Positions 14,001 to 29,000 of a stretch of 64,000 bases of DNA are shown piece by piece. Within the stretch, counting starts at the first letter, position 1; each line of letters starts with the position of its first letter. The position numbers were made by a program, and so were the translations under genes. Location: positions 48,397,385 to 48,461,384 of the forward strand of contig OZ021727.1 in the NCBI GenBank assembly GCA_963978545.1. Reading direction: 5' to 3'. The notes under the pieces were generated by a model that was not told the origin of the DNA, did no database searches, and worked only from the letters and a program-made list of their open reading frames with translations. The stretch is from Linyphia triangularis (lineage: Eukaryota; Arthropoda; Arachnida; Araneae; Linyphiidae).

Positions 14001-17000
14001 TCAATATTGAGTCTATTGGTTTTAAAAACATTATCATTAAAAATGTAGCATTACACATGATTATGAAAAATTATGTTTTATAGTATAATGATATCTCAAT
14101 CATATTAATATATAAATTGGAAAGTTTATTAGTCTGTATGTATACTATTCAAATCGGCTCAAGAATACTAAAGTTTAACTTACCTGGTAAGCCTCATTAC
14201 ACAGAATATTATCAAAATAAGTCTTTACATCTTTTTGACAGGGTTGTGAATGTTCTTTGTTAAAATATGGTATAATGGCAGTATCTATGTTCAATTGCTT
14301 CATGAGCTTATCAGTACAAAAACCTATAAAGTAATTAAAATAATTACAGCAATTGAAAATTCAGTGTATTAACTGACATTTTATATTGGCGCAGTTCCAT
14401 TTGCTTGTGATCAAAAATAATTTACCTGTAGGAATAGTCTTTCCATCCAAATGAAACTCGTAGAAAAATATCTTAACAAATTCTGAAATTTTTTCATAGA
14501 TCTAAATAATAATTAAAAAAAAATAAATAAATAGCAGATAATTGATAATAAGAAGTACTTTACCAAAACATAACATTTTAATTACACATTCTAAGCATTG
14601 TAGTATTACAAGAAATCATAAAAGAGCGAATTAAAAGGCTTAGAAGATATAGGAATACATTTTTTTTTCTTAAAAAAATCTCAAAAACTTTTAGTTTTTA
14701 AAGATTTTTTTAGAAAAAACTAAAATTTTTAAACTGTAATTGAAATTGTAAATATTATATAATTTTTATATTAAAATTTAGTTCTTTTCCTATAAAAATT
14801 CTAATAAACTATATGCTTTACTTGGTTTTGTTATAAGTTTGTAGTTTTGTAATAAGTTTGTAGATTGACCCAAGATTTCCGGACACCACTTTTTTCAGTA
14901 CTACTGAATATATTGAAGTTACCTCCATAATAACTTATGTAGAAAGTTATTTGTATAAAATTAGTTCGGAAACATTTTAGGGAAAAAGTAAGTGCACTAA
15001 ACAGTTAATTCACAAAAGATATACTTTATGATGCAAGCATTAAAATGACCAAAGCAAATTTTAAAAATTCTGGATAATAATTAATGAAAAAAGAGTCTAT
15101 ACCAATAATCTTATCATTACAAAATTATTTATTTCAATATCACACAATACTTTACATATATTTTCATCAAATTGCACAAAACTCCTGCTACATTTACTTA
15201 ATTCTCATTTAGGGGAGAGGGTTGGATAGTATCAGTGTGACTTCAAATATTGCGCTTACTTTATATTTTTTTGAGGATTTTTTTCCTTTAGAACATTACA
15301 AAATGTCCTTTATATGCAGTATTTTGTACAGGAAAAACACATTTTTACAAATTTTTGGAGGGGGAGCAAAATGATATTTTTGCCTCAGTGTAGTTGGTGT
15401 CCATGGTAGCTGAAGTTTTTATCCTGCATTTTTTTTTTTACCAATAGTAATTTTTTACTATCAATTTTTGCAACAGAAGGCCTTTATTTATCAGGGATTG
15501 GATTGGCAAAAAAGCAAAAAGACTGAAGCAGGGTTCCCACTCTTATTGAAGAAAAAAATTCAAGGACTTTCAAGGACCTTTTTAAGAAAATTCAAGGACC
15601 TTTCTAGAAAAATTTAAGCACCATAATTTTAAATACTACATCAGATGTAAAATTACAAAACGGAGATTATCGGTGGTCAAGGGTGTAGTGGAGTGGAAAC
15701 ACGAGGCAAAGGCGATCCTTTACATTAATAGAAGGCGGAATGACGTTCCCTCATCTAATTCCCCCACCCCCCCACCCTCTCTTTACGTGATACTGAACTC
15801 AAAGCCAAGTAAGCAAACAAAAAAGTCATTTCGTGGGAATTTGCTTTCGTCTGGGATCCACAACTTCAGAGCTGAGCAGGCAAATTCTAGTTTTTGTAAA
15901 ACACTTGAAAGAGGCGAGGCAATCCACACATGGCCATTTCTCCTTGATTAGAAATGAACTGACATAATATATGTTTACATCTAGCTATGATTCATTCAAT
16001 AGCAATTATCTTCTTCAATGAATGATCTGTATTTGTGGAGGAATTCCAGATGTCAAATTTGTATGGTTCGTCGTATATACAGTCGAAAACTTCCACCCAC
16101 AAATTCACGCCAAATATCTACATTTTTAAAGAACAAAACTTTGGCCTAACACATACAGTTATTTGTGCGCTTTCCTTAAAAAATATTTCCCCTCCTCTAA
16201 TTTTAACGGGAACACTAACCGATTTATCTACAAAAGTTATGTAACTTTTTTTTTTTTAATTTTTATATCACGGATTTAATAAATTATTTGTAAACCTCTC
16301 AACGTACCTAACAAATGAATTCGTTCAAAAGGAAAAAACAAATGACACAATCCAAAAAAGTTAAGCAAACCTGCGGTTCTGACGGAATCAACTGGTTAGT
16401 GCTAAAAATCCAGATAGGTAAGAGCAGAATGTTGATATTTTGTATTAGCTTTTAAGGTGTTTTGAGATCACGGAATTATAGCATTTATATTTTGTCAGAT
16501 ATTGGGAAATATTTATTTTATTCCCAGTTATTGGGAAAATCAAACTGATAACTTGTTTGAACATGGAAAAATATGTTCAAAATAGTATTGATTTTTAAAT
16601 CCTTAATATTAACTTCGCTTTTGTATGTTTGTGAATTTGAATATGTTTAGTTCAACAAATAAAATGTTGCTTGAATGTATAGTAAAGAGACTGGCTTCAA
16701 GCACTCCGCTACGTTGTTGTGACAGAACTGAACAGTTGTTAACTTTGTTTCACTTTAACTTGGCAGTACTGATAATGCTTCATTAGCCAAATTGCAGCCC
16801 TTCACAACCCAGTGTTGAAAAGGGGTTCCAAGGCTTGCGCTAAGAGCAGAGGACTACTAAAAAAAGTAATACGTAGCAAAAATTAGTAATTTTAATAACA
16901 TGTATTTTATTCAATTCTTATGAAAATAATTTTATTACAATTTTTATGTTTTATAAAAAAAAATTGAATCCACGGGTTCCTAAATAAAAGCTGACTTAAA

Positions 17001-20000
17001 ATAATATTATTTAGTGCAGGAAACTCTACGATTTTAATAGTTTGCACCCATACCATATAAAGCACCCTTACCATTTTTGGAGTGTTTTTTATACCCATTT
17101 TCATTGTAAGGGGCGCCAAAACTCATTCTTGCACACATAGCATTTTACTCTAAGGCCCGTCCTGTATATTTGATTTTCCTTAATATAAAAGTGCTAATGG
17201 TTTTGCAAATGGGTATAATACATCGAAATTGGGCTGCAAAGAAGCAGGAAAGCAATTCAGATGTATTACTTTAAAATACAAAATTAAATTGCTTTTCGGT
17301 TTGAGAATGGGAAAGTTTTACGTTTACAGTTATTACAGAATTTACTCCAAAAATGTAGCAGCAGTTCTTAAAAAAAAAATCATACAGTGGCGGCAATAAG
17401 GGGAGGAAATTTCCCCGATCTTTTTTAAAATCTAGCGATTTTGATGGCAAATTATTCATATCATATATATTTTGCAGTTTGCTTTCTCCTCCGATTTATG
17501 CCCATTTTTGACTATTATTGTCACCAATGTTGAAAAGACAAAATCGAACTGGTTAAGATAAAAAAAAACAGCCCATGCAAATCTGGCAAGTAATGAGACT
17601 ACATTGAAATATCCTGCTTAAAATTAGAGATGATTGAGATAGCACACAAATTAATATTTTATCAAGAAATTTTAAATCGACAGATGGATTTGAATTTTCC
17701 AATTATTTTATTAATGGAGCAAATTTGGAAAAGGAAAGGAAGGATCTATCAAGCAAAAGGAACTTCTCTACATTTTCTTTTTGAGAAGGAGAAAAGCCAT
17801 AAAACTTTCAATCAACTTCTGTAACAATCCCAATCTTTTTCATTCATTTTGAAAACCTATTTTGAGGAGCTACAGAATCTAGGAATTTATCCGAACCCAT
17901 TGCATCTCTGACATTTTGGAAAATTATTGTAAAAAATGTTTAAAAATTTGTGTCAATAATATGTTTGAAAATGTGTTATAATCCTTTACAAAGTGCTAAA
18001 CAATCTTTTAAAATGGGTTATGCAAAGCAAATTATTTAAAAATCCATATAACTATAGTTTAAAAAAATTATTTGAATAAAAGAATAAGTCGAAACACGCA
18101 ATTTTTTCAATTTTTTTTTTTGAGGTACTCATGAGCTATTTTGAGATTATTATAGTAATATTAACAAACTATTTAAAGTTGTCCTTTTTACTTCCCCTTC
18201 CCTAATACACAGAAAAAAATATATAAGTTTGTAACGATGCAACATAGCGTTCCCGCACTTTTTTATTTTACACTACACCACTGTCATTGGTCACTTAAAA
18301 ATTCAAGGACTTTCAAGGACCTTATCCTTTTTTCAAGGACTTTCAAGGACCAAATTTCATCAAAAAAAATTCAAGGACTTTCCAGCACTTTCAAGGACCG
18401 TGGGAACCCTGCTGAAGTTGCAAGCAAAAAATTTGTACCACAGTTTATATGCGAAAGATGTTTAAAAAAAAAAAAAATTAGTTTAATCATTGATCAGATA
18501 GTAAAAAGGAGGAAATCTAGACATTTGTCAAAAAAGCATACAGAAGGGACAATATCCAAAAAAGCTCATGGAAGGGCCAATATCCAAATATTCAGGAAAT
18601 AAAGCATGTGAAAGGGTTGTTTTCAGATTATCTGGCGCCGTCAGCAACATGAGAGCTATAATGCGCCGAAACATTCGTCATTTGACAAACCAACATACAT
18701 TTACAAACACGGGACTCGAACCAGCAACCTTGCAGTCTAGAAGCTAGCACGCTAACCACTATACCGTTTGGTCGGCTAGCATGTGAAAGGGATGATTTAA
18801 CAATTTAAAAGATACAAGGAAATTTCTCACACTATATAATTATTACATTTCAAATACTTGGGAAGAAATTAATATGTGCCACGTATTGTTCTCCAGACAT
18901 AGTATTCTAGTATTTTTCAAATATCAGGTATAAAAAAAGATCAGGAAAAGGCCATCCACAACTACTCATAAAATTGGCTAATTTAAATGATGCATAAAAC
19001 TATAAAATACTAATGCTTATTTTGCTGCTTGTAAAAAAGCTCAGATTTAGCTTAATAACCATTTTATTTGACTTAGTAATGTTAGACAATGCTTTCCAGA
19101 AAAAGAACAATTCAATCAAAATGAAGCATCTAGGTGCACGGCAGTGCACCAGTCAAGTTCACTGCCAGCTATCTTTAACCAGAAGCCACTCAGCAGTATT
19201 TTTACCTTTCATATCTGCGTATTACAGCATGAATGAGAGATGAAATTCTTGTTACGGATAGCTGTTAGCTACTTTAGTAAGACCCCTAAGTTTCAAGTCT
19301 CCAGTTATATTGGTAATAGAGATAATCAAATTTGAAAACGGCAGAAAACAACATACTTTGAAATCTAGCCGAAACTCACTCGCTGATCATCAAATTACTA
19401 AGGTACTCCTTGCACAACTAGAACTATGAAATTTGGTATGCTTGTAAGGTTTAACATGTATACAAAGGAAAAAATCTAAAAATCAAGATTTCCCCCTCAA
19501 AATCCCCTAAAAGGTGCAATGTTCGAAAAATTTGAATCTCAATTCTAATACATTTCTTTTGGGGATAGAATTATAAAACTTAGAATACAAACTAGTATTC
19601 TAAGTTTATAGTATTCTAGTAGCTCTTATAGCCTATATAAATAGAGGATAACCTCGCTACATGCTGCAAAGCCTCTAAAAAAATAATGAAAAATAAATAA
19701 AAAATATTTACTTGACATTATAAAATCGACCATTAGAGATATTTTATCACTAACGAAATTACAGCAAACTGCTAATTTTTTTCCCCTGTCAACTTTTTTT
19801 GCATATCTGAATAAACTATTTATAAAAAGTAATTTTATATTATCATCATTCATATTGAATGCATGAGTATGTCATGGACTGCTGCCCGATAAATTGAACT
19901 TTCTTAGAAAAATCTAGTGTAATTTTCTGCAAATTGGATGTTGTTGAGAACGTTTCTTAAAACTTCCTTAAAACCAAATACTACTTATTAAAAGAATAAA

Positions 20001-23000
20001 GGAGGAGGCTAATTATATAGTTTTCGTAGCTGACCGCCAACAAAAAGTTTGTCAACGGTCGACTGTATAATAAGTAAGTACCCAAAACAACATGTTTGCT
20101 TAACCATCTCAATCTTAAGAAGTTTTCTTGCAAGTTTAAAAAATATAAACACTAAAGATTTTAAAATTAGTTAATATTGTGCAAATAAGTAATAAATTTA
20201 AAATTATTACTTTGAAAAAAAGAAGTGAAATCCTGAGAAAAACACCTCTGTAAAAAGGCGCCAAGTTCTTCATGCAAGGATTATGGCTGTGAAAAGTACT
20301 GAGATCAAAAGTAGAGCCAAGTTTAAAGTTGTTGTAAATTACGGGCAATTGAAATTAGTAAAATTTTCTTCTCTAAGTCAAAATTCCCCTGCATAGGCCT
20401 AAATGTCTAGCTATAAAAATGCTTGTGTGACTTGGCCGTTACACGTAAGTGAACCAGAATATGCAAGGGCCAAAAGGCCACAAATATTTTTGCAGCTAGA
20501 TATTTAGGCTGATGCAGGGAAATTTTGGCTTTGAGAAGAAAATTTTTCTAATTTTCATTGCCCGTAATTAAAACAACTTCAAACTTGGCTCTACTTTAGA
20601 TCCCAATACTTTTTGTTGCTATAATCATTGTATGAAGAACTTGGCACTTTTTTTACAAAGAAGTTTTTGATGGGATTATATTATAAGGAAAGTGGTGCCA
20701 AGTATCAGTAACCGAGAATCTTGTTGCGTGATCGGATCAACAACACTTGTACATTTATTAACTACATTTCCAATAAATTCAAATTTCTGTAATTAAGAAA
20801 TGCAAATGTGCCAATAAACAACTTTTTCTGATTATATACTTTACAAGAAAACATTGAAATGTTTTTACATCAAAGAGTGATTATGGTAGTGCCTTGTATT
20901 CCATTATAATTTGTTTTGATAAATCTGCCTGCATGCACAGAACCCCAAAACAAGAGGTCATATGACTTCAATAATCAATCGTAGAACGTCAGTGCCCCTT
21001 GCAACCAATCAGTCAAAGTGTATCCCAGTCGCCAAGTGCTTATGAAGTAAGGAAAGGGGAAAATCTTTTGACCAGACATGAGAAAAGTATACTTTGCACT
21101 GAAATATCTGATCTGGATCGGAAAAAATGCAGATCTTCGAAACAGGGACAAAAAAGCAAAAAAAAGGGGAGATTTTATAAAAAAAAAGCAGAAATTCACC
21201 AAAAGGCAGAAAAATCTCATCCTGATTTACTAGGATAAACTTGAGGAGGAATAATTTTTTTTTCCGCGATAGCTAGTATAACATAAGCTATTAAAAGAAA
21301 TATTTTTTGTATGGTATCACTCCTTTCTAACCATCTTAACAAAACTGAAATATATTTGCATATGTCAGGCAGGGGCGTAGCCAAGATTTTTTTTTTTTAG
21401 GGGGGGGGGGGGGATATGAGCACCCATATTCAGAAAGCATTTATAATAATGATTTATAAAATAAATGTTGAAAATACTCTTAAAATACCCTTAATTAAGT
21501 AATTAGGTTAGTTAACTAATTAAATATATGAAGCGATTGAATAACATATAATTTCATAGTAGAAAAAAAATCTAAATTTAAATTACTTCCACACACAACA
21601 TTTGCAGAAAGTTTAGTAAAGCACATATGTTGCTTTCTGCTATTGATTTTTCTGAGGGAAAGCTTTTACTTGCAACAAGACGTCCCAAATTTGTAAAAGT
21701 TAAAAGATATTTTGGGATTTCGGGGTGGGGTGAGTATGGATATATCCTCATATCCCTTCCCCTAGCTACGTGCCTGATGTCAGGCCTCGGCTGATACATG
21801 CTGGGCTATTTGGGTCTCCTTTAGGAGGAAATTTATTCTTCTCCCCTTCTCATCATAGACTTTTTGTGTGTCAACGGATTCCTTGACCTGGTACGACTCC
21901 ATCAGACTGTATTAGAAATCAGATACAATGACATATTTGCATATGTTATTCATAAAAATAATTATTTTAAAGTATTATTACCTTAAACAGAAATACCAAT
22001 TAGAAGCCAAAATTTGATGTTTAAAAATTCTATATGAATCAACATAACTTGAAAAGTACTGACCTTTAAATATGGTTGGTCAAAAAGATCGGCAGCTATG
22101 TTATAACTCTTCTTTTGAACTACAGGTGGAACTCCAGATTCAAGCCTAACTAGTGTCAATGTTACAAGATTGAAATGAACACAGATGGCAACATATTCTC
22201 CCTCTGCATTAAAAGTGTTTGTTTAAAATTAACATAAGAATGAAAACCACACTAACATTTGCTGCTTTTAATCTTTAATCATTTGAACTTCAAAATCCAT
22301 ATTATACAAAGTTGTTTTACTATCATCATCAATATTTATTAAAATAGGATATGCATAGCTTCTTGAAATCAAAATTTGCAACAGCTATCAAGACTGTAAG
22401 AGCCACATTTTATCAGCCAACTGCTAAATGCTACCTCCCCCAAAAAAGAAACAACTGCACAATTCAAAAATCTTTTTGCCACCAAACACTTAATACAGAA
22501 ATATATAAGGGTTATATATTTAATAATATATAAAATAAATAATAGAATGTCACAAAAGACTATGACCGCTAATTCAAACAAAGGAATATGACATTTCATT
22601 ACATTCTACTTAGCTTAGCCTCTTACTAGAACAACATTAATGTTATTGTAAGTTGTTAATTAAAACTTTTTAATGACAGTTGAGATACACCATTAGCCTT
22701 CTCCATGACAGGCTATTGCACTCTTTGATTAGCATTTAAGCTGATGCACTTTATGAATTAAGAGTTAAAAAGTAGATATTAAAACTCTCTTACCACATTC
22801 CGTAAAATGCTCGGTAATGAATGTGACAGTCATCGGCAGAGATGATTCTTCAGAGTTTGACAAACCCAAGGAAATTTCGTTATTAAAACTATTTTTTAAT
22901 CGATACACAATGTCATCTGGGAGGATATAAGGTCTCAAAATCGTAATAACCTATCAAATAAATAAATAAAAAACTACAATTGTTAATGCAAAAAGTACAT

Positions 23001-26000
23001 GTATAACAGAAAAGAATTGACTAAAGACAAGAAAAGAATTGACTAAAGACAAGAAATGAATTATGGCTCCAACTTACAAAGAAACCCGGATATTATTCAT
23101 AAAATTGAACAAACTCTTCAGATAAAGGAGATAATTAAAAATTCTATCATTAAAAATAATAATAATAAAACAAATTGCTGATATTAATTAATGAATAAGC
23201 AACGTTCAGGATAGTAAAATATCACAGGAAAAGTAAGCACGAGTGAGTTGTTTATTGACATTACTTGATTGTGAGTTGAAAGAATGAAAATATTTACCAA
23301 AACGCATTTTTAAACCCATATACAATTGAATTCTGCTAAATATCATGGCAAAACAGGCAACTAACTGATTTCTGAAAGTGCTTCGGAATTCATCCGAACA
23401 TTTTAATTTTATAGCAGTTTGAGGAATATAATATTGCGTTCAAACAAATTGATTTTACCACCTTTATTACATCAGTGCCAGTCACAGGCTTAGTACAGAA
23501 AACTCAACAGAAGAGAAGTAAAAACAAAAAAAGTACTTGCTGGTTTGGAAAGCGCATTATTGTTAGCTGAAGTGTGACATCATATCTTCTGAAAGCAATA
23601 TTAGACATATACTATTGTGCATATATGTGGGAACTCCATAGTCAATCCTCATTTTATGCAATTACTAACAAAGAAAGGAAGAATGAGAAAAAGAATGAAA
23701 GGACGCTTACCCCAAATTGCTATAAGGGCTATAAATAACGATTGTGGACTGGAATTCAGAAATTTTATACTATGGTGGTCAACTAATGACTTCATAAAAT
23801 GGTCAAAAACGAGAGTATAGTATGGGCCTAGCAGGCTAGCAGTGAAACTGCTTTAAACTCTATCGAATTGTTGAGGTGCATGAAAGTTAAGGACTTGACT
23901 TAGTAATACATTAAAATTAAATTTAGCATCTAAATTTTAAACAAAAGTTGGGTTGATCATATTCGAGAAAATTTGAAATCGTGCAAAAATAAAAAATGTT
24001 AATTTGGCATTTTTCATGTACCTTTTTCTCAGAAAGTATTTGACATAGAAGCCTGATTTTTTTTCCTGTGTATTTATCACACACTTATTATTATACTGAA
24101 GTTAGCTTTTGATTGGGATTCATTTACTTTTTTTTTTAATGAATTTTCGTAAAAATCACTCAAATTTGTTAAAAATCACAAGATGATTTTTTTGGCGAAA
24201 AAAGGCAAAACAAAAAATGTTTTTAAAATAACAACAAAATCTCACTTCAATATATATAGATACGTAAAAAGAATATGTGGTAAAAATTTCAGGAATGTAG
24301 TTTGCTCAGTTTCTGATAAAAAGGTACATGAATAATGATAAATGTAGTTTTAAGAAAAACGCATTTTAAAGAAAACTTTACTTACACTAATAGTTACCAA
24401 TTTGTCTTCCAAAAATTATTAAAAATACTTCTAGCTGAGGTATTTTTATAAATGAGGTAACCTTTTAAAGGGGAGAATTTAAATTTTGGTAAACAATAAT
24501 AAATTCAAAATCGATTGTTTTTATGAATATTTGGGTACCAACTCCCCTCAAGGTGTTTTGTGTCTGTTATTTGTATACTAGATCACCTCAATCCTTTAAG
24601 GATCCAGTAGGGACACTTTGTATGATGTACACGAAGCAGTTGGTAGAAAGATAAAACAAATCGGTATTATACGATTAAATTAAAATTTAAAAGAGCATTA
24701 CAATTAAATCACAGTTTAAAAACATGGGCATTACGATCAGTTTAAAAATAAATAAAATCGGCATTGTGGTGAGGAATAAATAAAAAGAAAACAGGAGAAA
24801 CTCTAGGAAAGAACTTGACAGTATAAATCAAGTTTAATGATGGTTGGTTAACAAAAACAAGTAAAATGGGATCAGTGCTCTAGATGCACTGAAAATCTAA
24901 TGGTTCAAGTCGGAAAGAGGCAGGAAAAAAGCCAATGTTGGCAGAAAGATTAATATATATTTTTAATTTTCTGCAAGAATAAAATCGCGTTTTGTGGTAG
25001 TTCCAAAGTAATAAGGAAAGGCGATGGGGGGGGGGGGATGCTAAAAGAAGACAAGAGCAATTCAATCATTTCGGACTTGGAAGCGTTGATTTGAAAAGTG
25101 CACGACCTGTGGAGTCGATGAGCTAAATTAAGGTGGATTCAGCGCGTGAGAATGAAGCTGGGTAAAACGGCAAAGGATCCAGTGTTTTTTTTTTTTTTTT
25201 TTTTTTTTTGGTTTACTTTAGGATCATATCTTGGGATACTTTGAAGTTCCAGGTACAGATGAGAATCTGTGTTTTCAAAGAATTTAAGTGCAAGTTTTTT
25301 ACTGAATGCAGAAAGTTCAGGAAGTTTTATAACAGATTTAAGTTGTTTCGTTCTCATAAACCATTTTGCTCTGCAAATCATTCCCTAGTAGCAATCACTG
25401 CATGGCGTTTCGTCGGCCAATGATCGGAATTCATCAAAGTCATCGGCGATTCCCCAGACTGATATATAAACACACCCGTATTTCCTCGTCTGCCGATGAC
25501 CCTAAACTCATCGGGAAAAGATATCTTCCCAATATCGGTGGCCGGTGAAATTTCGGATTATCGTTTTTTGATCGGCGAAAGATATCGGAACGACATCGAC
25601 AGCCGATAAAAAAACTTATGTTTCTTTTTCTTGCAATTCCACTGAATTAGAGGCGATCCTTGAATGTATTTCAAATTTAAATCAAGTATACAATTTGCTA
25701 AACATTTCACTTTGGCAATAAGTGAAAAATATTTTAAAAATAAGTGTACGAAAATTTTTAAATGTAAAAATATATTTTGAAAAAATGCAAACCACATAAT
25801 TATATATTGCTTATCTAATACGTCAATAAAATCCATAAATACATTTTTTTATAGTGTAAAATAATATAGGAACAATTTTCTAAAATTAAAAATAAATTCT
25901 CCATTTCAATTTCAATATAAAATAAAAATATAGTCCTTGTTTTTAAATAGTTTTCATTATAATTTGCCGAACTCATTTTGGTCCGTTTTTTAAACATCTT

Positions 26001-29000
26001 TTAAGTAAAATAAAAATATGTTTATATGTTTCAAAAAGTTAATCAAACTAAATATAGTTTTTTAAAAAAAATTAAAAATGAAATATATTTTTTTAAATGT
26101 CAAAATTATTAAGTAAACTCTTAAATTGCATTTCAAAAAATATAACATGTACACGTCAATTAGTTAAAATTTTCCAAAATAGATGGCGACACTATTTATT
26201 ATGTGTATAAGAATATAAAAACTAAATATGTTTTCATATGGGATATATATATTTTTTTGCTATGATAAATAAATTAGTATCATTTTCCCAAATTTATGGA
26301 AGATTTGTTATTTTCCAAAAATTCCCCATATATATAAAAAAAAAAAAAATGTCGGTCAATTTTCTTGCAAAGTCTGTATGATAGCAGAGTTTTGTACTAC
26401 AATACAATTGCTATACCAAGAATCACTAGTACCATATCAGTCCAGTGGCCAAGTTACCGCGCTTCGGAGACCACATCCATGGTTCGATTCCAGGGTAAGT
26501 AAATTAGACAATTCTGGCGTGAGTAATTTGATGGTGTTATATCTTCGATTTGTACTCTTAATATGTCACTAGAAATACTACAATATAAGAATTACGCGCT
26601 CTGGGAAAATATTTTAGTTTTGCATTATTTTAACTTGTCGTTTTTAATATTCGATACTTACATCTTTATAATTATTTAATGACTACTTTACGACCGTTTC
26701 GATATTTCTTGAGAGCAAAATTTCCCTCGGCCTTCAAACGAATTCTTGCCGGCTTCTCCTCGAATTCGATCAGTTTCCGGACATCGGCCAATGGCCGGCC
26801 ACGGGGACAAAATGGATTAGTTGCCAAGGGAAAGATAAGTTTAGGGTGAGTTTCCGGTGAATCGCCAATCATCGGCGATTCACCTGGGGATGGAATTCCG
26901 ATCATCGCCCGAGGTAAAATTGCTACTAGGGTTCTGATAAAATTAGTTGTTGCCGCCCGCTCCGAAGCAGAGTGGAAGTTCCGTAGAGTAAAAATGTGAG
27001 GGAAGAGCAGATTCGAACGCGTGTGGGTGACATGTAACATTCGTTGTACAAAGTTATAATAAATAAACCAATTTGGTGAAACGAATAGCTGGTAGACATG
27101 GATGAACATCAACAGCAAGATCTCCTAAAGCAAATAGCGGATTTAAAAGCTCGAGTCGTACAACAGCAAGATTTGCTGGCTCAATAAACCCTCATGACGT
27201 GACAATTTATTCTGCCAGGAATTACGCAGGATTTCACAAAGTTCCTCTACGTTGTGGCTAATTTGGAGCCAAGATATGCTTCGGAGGTCATCACGTCACC
27301 ACCTACAGAAGACGCTTATGGTCATTTTAAGTGTGAACATGTACAGAGAATGTTCTCATCAACAGAACTACGAATTCGGCAGCTACTATAGATCGAGATG
27401 AACTCGGCAATCGCAAACCATCTCACTTTCTGCGTCATTTAAAATCGCTCGCCGCCGAATCCGAGGAGTTAACGGAGCCTCAGTTGCGTTCTCTGTGGAT
27501 ACAGCGATTGCCCACGCATGTTCAAGCAATTCTGAAGGTGCAGAGATCTTTGTCACCCGAGGAAATGGTGATGGTCGCATATCGAATCCTGGAAGTGCAA
27601 GTTGCGCTATCGTACTGGGGGAGTTAATTCGAAGTTGCGGCATTAATGAATGTTCCTCTAACAACAAGAAGTCGAGTTGCATGAAGCCCTTTCCGTCGAA
27701 ACCGCTGCACTGACAATTCAGCTCCGGGTCATCGCACCAACAGCCCCGACCCAATTTGTGAGTTCTCGGAAAACCTATGTTTTTATCATTGTAGATTCGG
27801 TAATAGAGCTAGGCATTGCGAACACCCTGCTTTTTCTTGAAAATCCCCAAACGGCCGCTATTAGTGGCGGTGGTTAGCTGCCTCTCTGTAGGAAGTCGCC
27901 AACTCGTCATAGATCACTCTTCAAATGTATCTTATTAGGCACCGGATCCGATGTGTGCGTATTTTCTTGTTCACGTGTCACTGATGGGCAACAACCTACA
28001 TCTTACTACGAACTCAGTGCTGCCAACGACTCCACTATTAAGATGTATGGATCAATAACCCTGTCTCTGGACATCTCTTTCCGTAAAAGCTTTTCTTGGC
28101 GTTTCGTCATGGCTATTCCCAGGATCGGGTCAGATTTCCTTTCATACTTCAATCTCCTACCTGACCGCAATAAAATTGTTGACGGGGAAACAGGACTGCA
28201 CGCTTTTGCCCCGTGGCAGAACACACAATACCACCTAGCATCAAGCTGTGAAACTATGCTCATTGACTGAAATATTGAATGAGTTTGCTGAACTCAGTCG
28301 CCAAACGGATACCTTTCGTGCAGAGCGGCATTCAACAACCCACATAGCCCAAACTCATCCAATAGATATCTATTGGATGTGCTCTTAGAAAAATGGGATA
28401 TCTACTGGAGCATGCGTTTACCTATAATAGACGGCTAATGGATCGTCAAATGTCCTGGAAATCGTTGTACATTAATCATCCATTGTACCTCCACAATGTC
28501 TACCAATAAGATATATCTGGATATTGTAAACGACCAATAGATATTTATTTAGAATCTACAAAATCCAATGGACGACTAATAGATGTTTATTAGATATTCA
28601 TAAAATCCTGGAAAATCCGGGGAAAAAATTGGAAATTTTTAAAAAAAAGTTTAAAAGTTTGCACTGATTACCATATACCAGCTACGACACGTCATCACAG
28701 ACAGCCAAGCTCAACTGCACTAATTAGTACAATCCGCCCTCTGGGATACGAACCAGGGACCGCGGCAATTGCAATCCGTCGCCTTACCAGCTAGACCAAC
28801 TCGACCTTGCTAAAAGACGGTTTTAAATTTAAATATATAGTAAAACACCTTTTCAAATGGCAATAATTACTTTAATGATAAAAGTATGATAAATAATTTA
28901 TGTAATAAATGTAGAAATGAACTGTGCATTATTTCCCCCCCATTTAGAGCAGCATCCGCATCACTTATGTTGGAGCTTTTCGTGCTCCGGATACAATTAA

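Noticed and set aside
21785..21905. Minus-strand stretch after an acceptor-like AATACAG, between hexokinase-like exons.
   Set aside because: In the required phase it stops after 11 codons; skipping it joins LFDQPYLK to IYEKISEF as the hexokinase fold expects.
26672..27118. 148-codon minus-strand frame.
   Set aside because: Runs antisense through the inverted-repeat element and LTR; not conserved and crosses the element border.
28728..28806. Possible tRNA gene.
   Set aside because: A and B boxes are present but the acceptor stem does not pair and it is embedded in a transposon arm.
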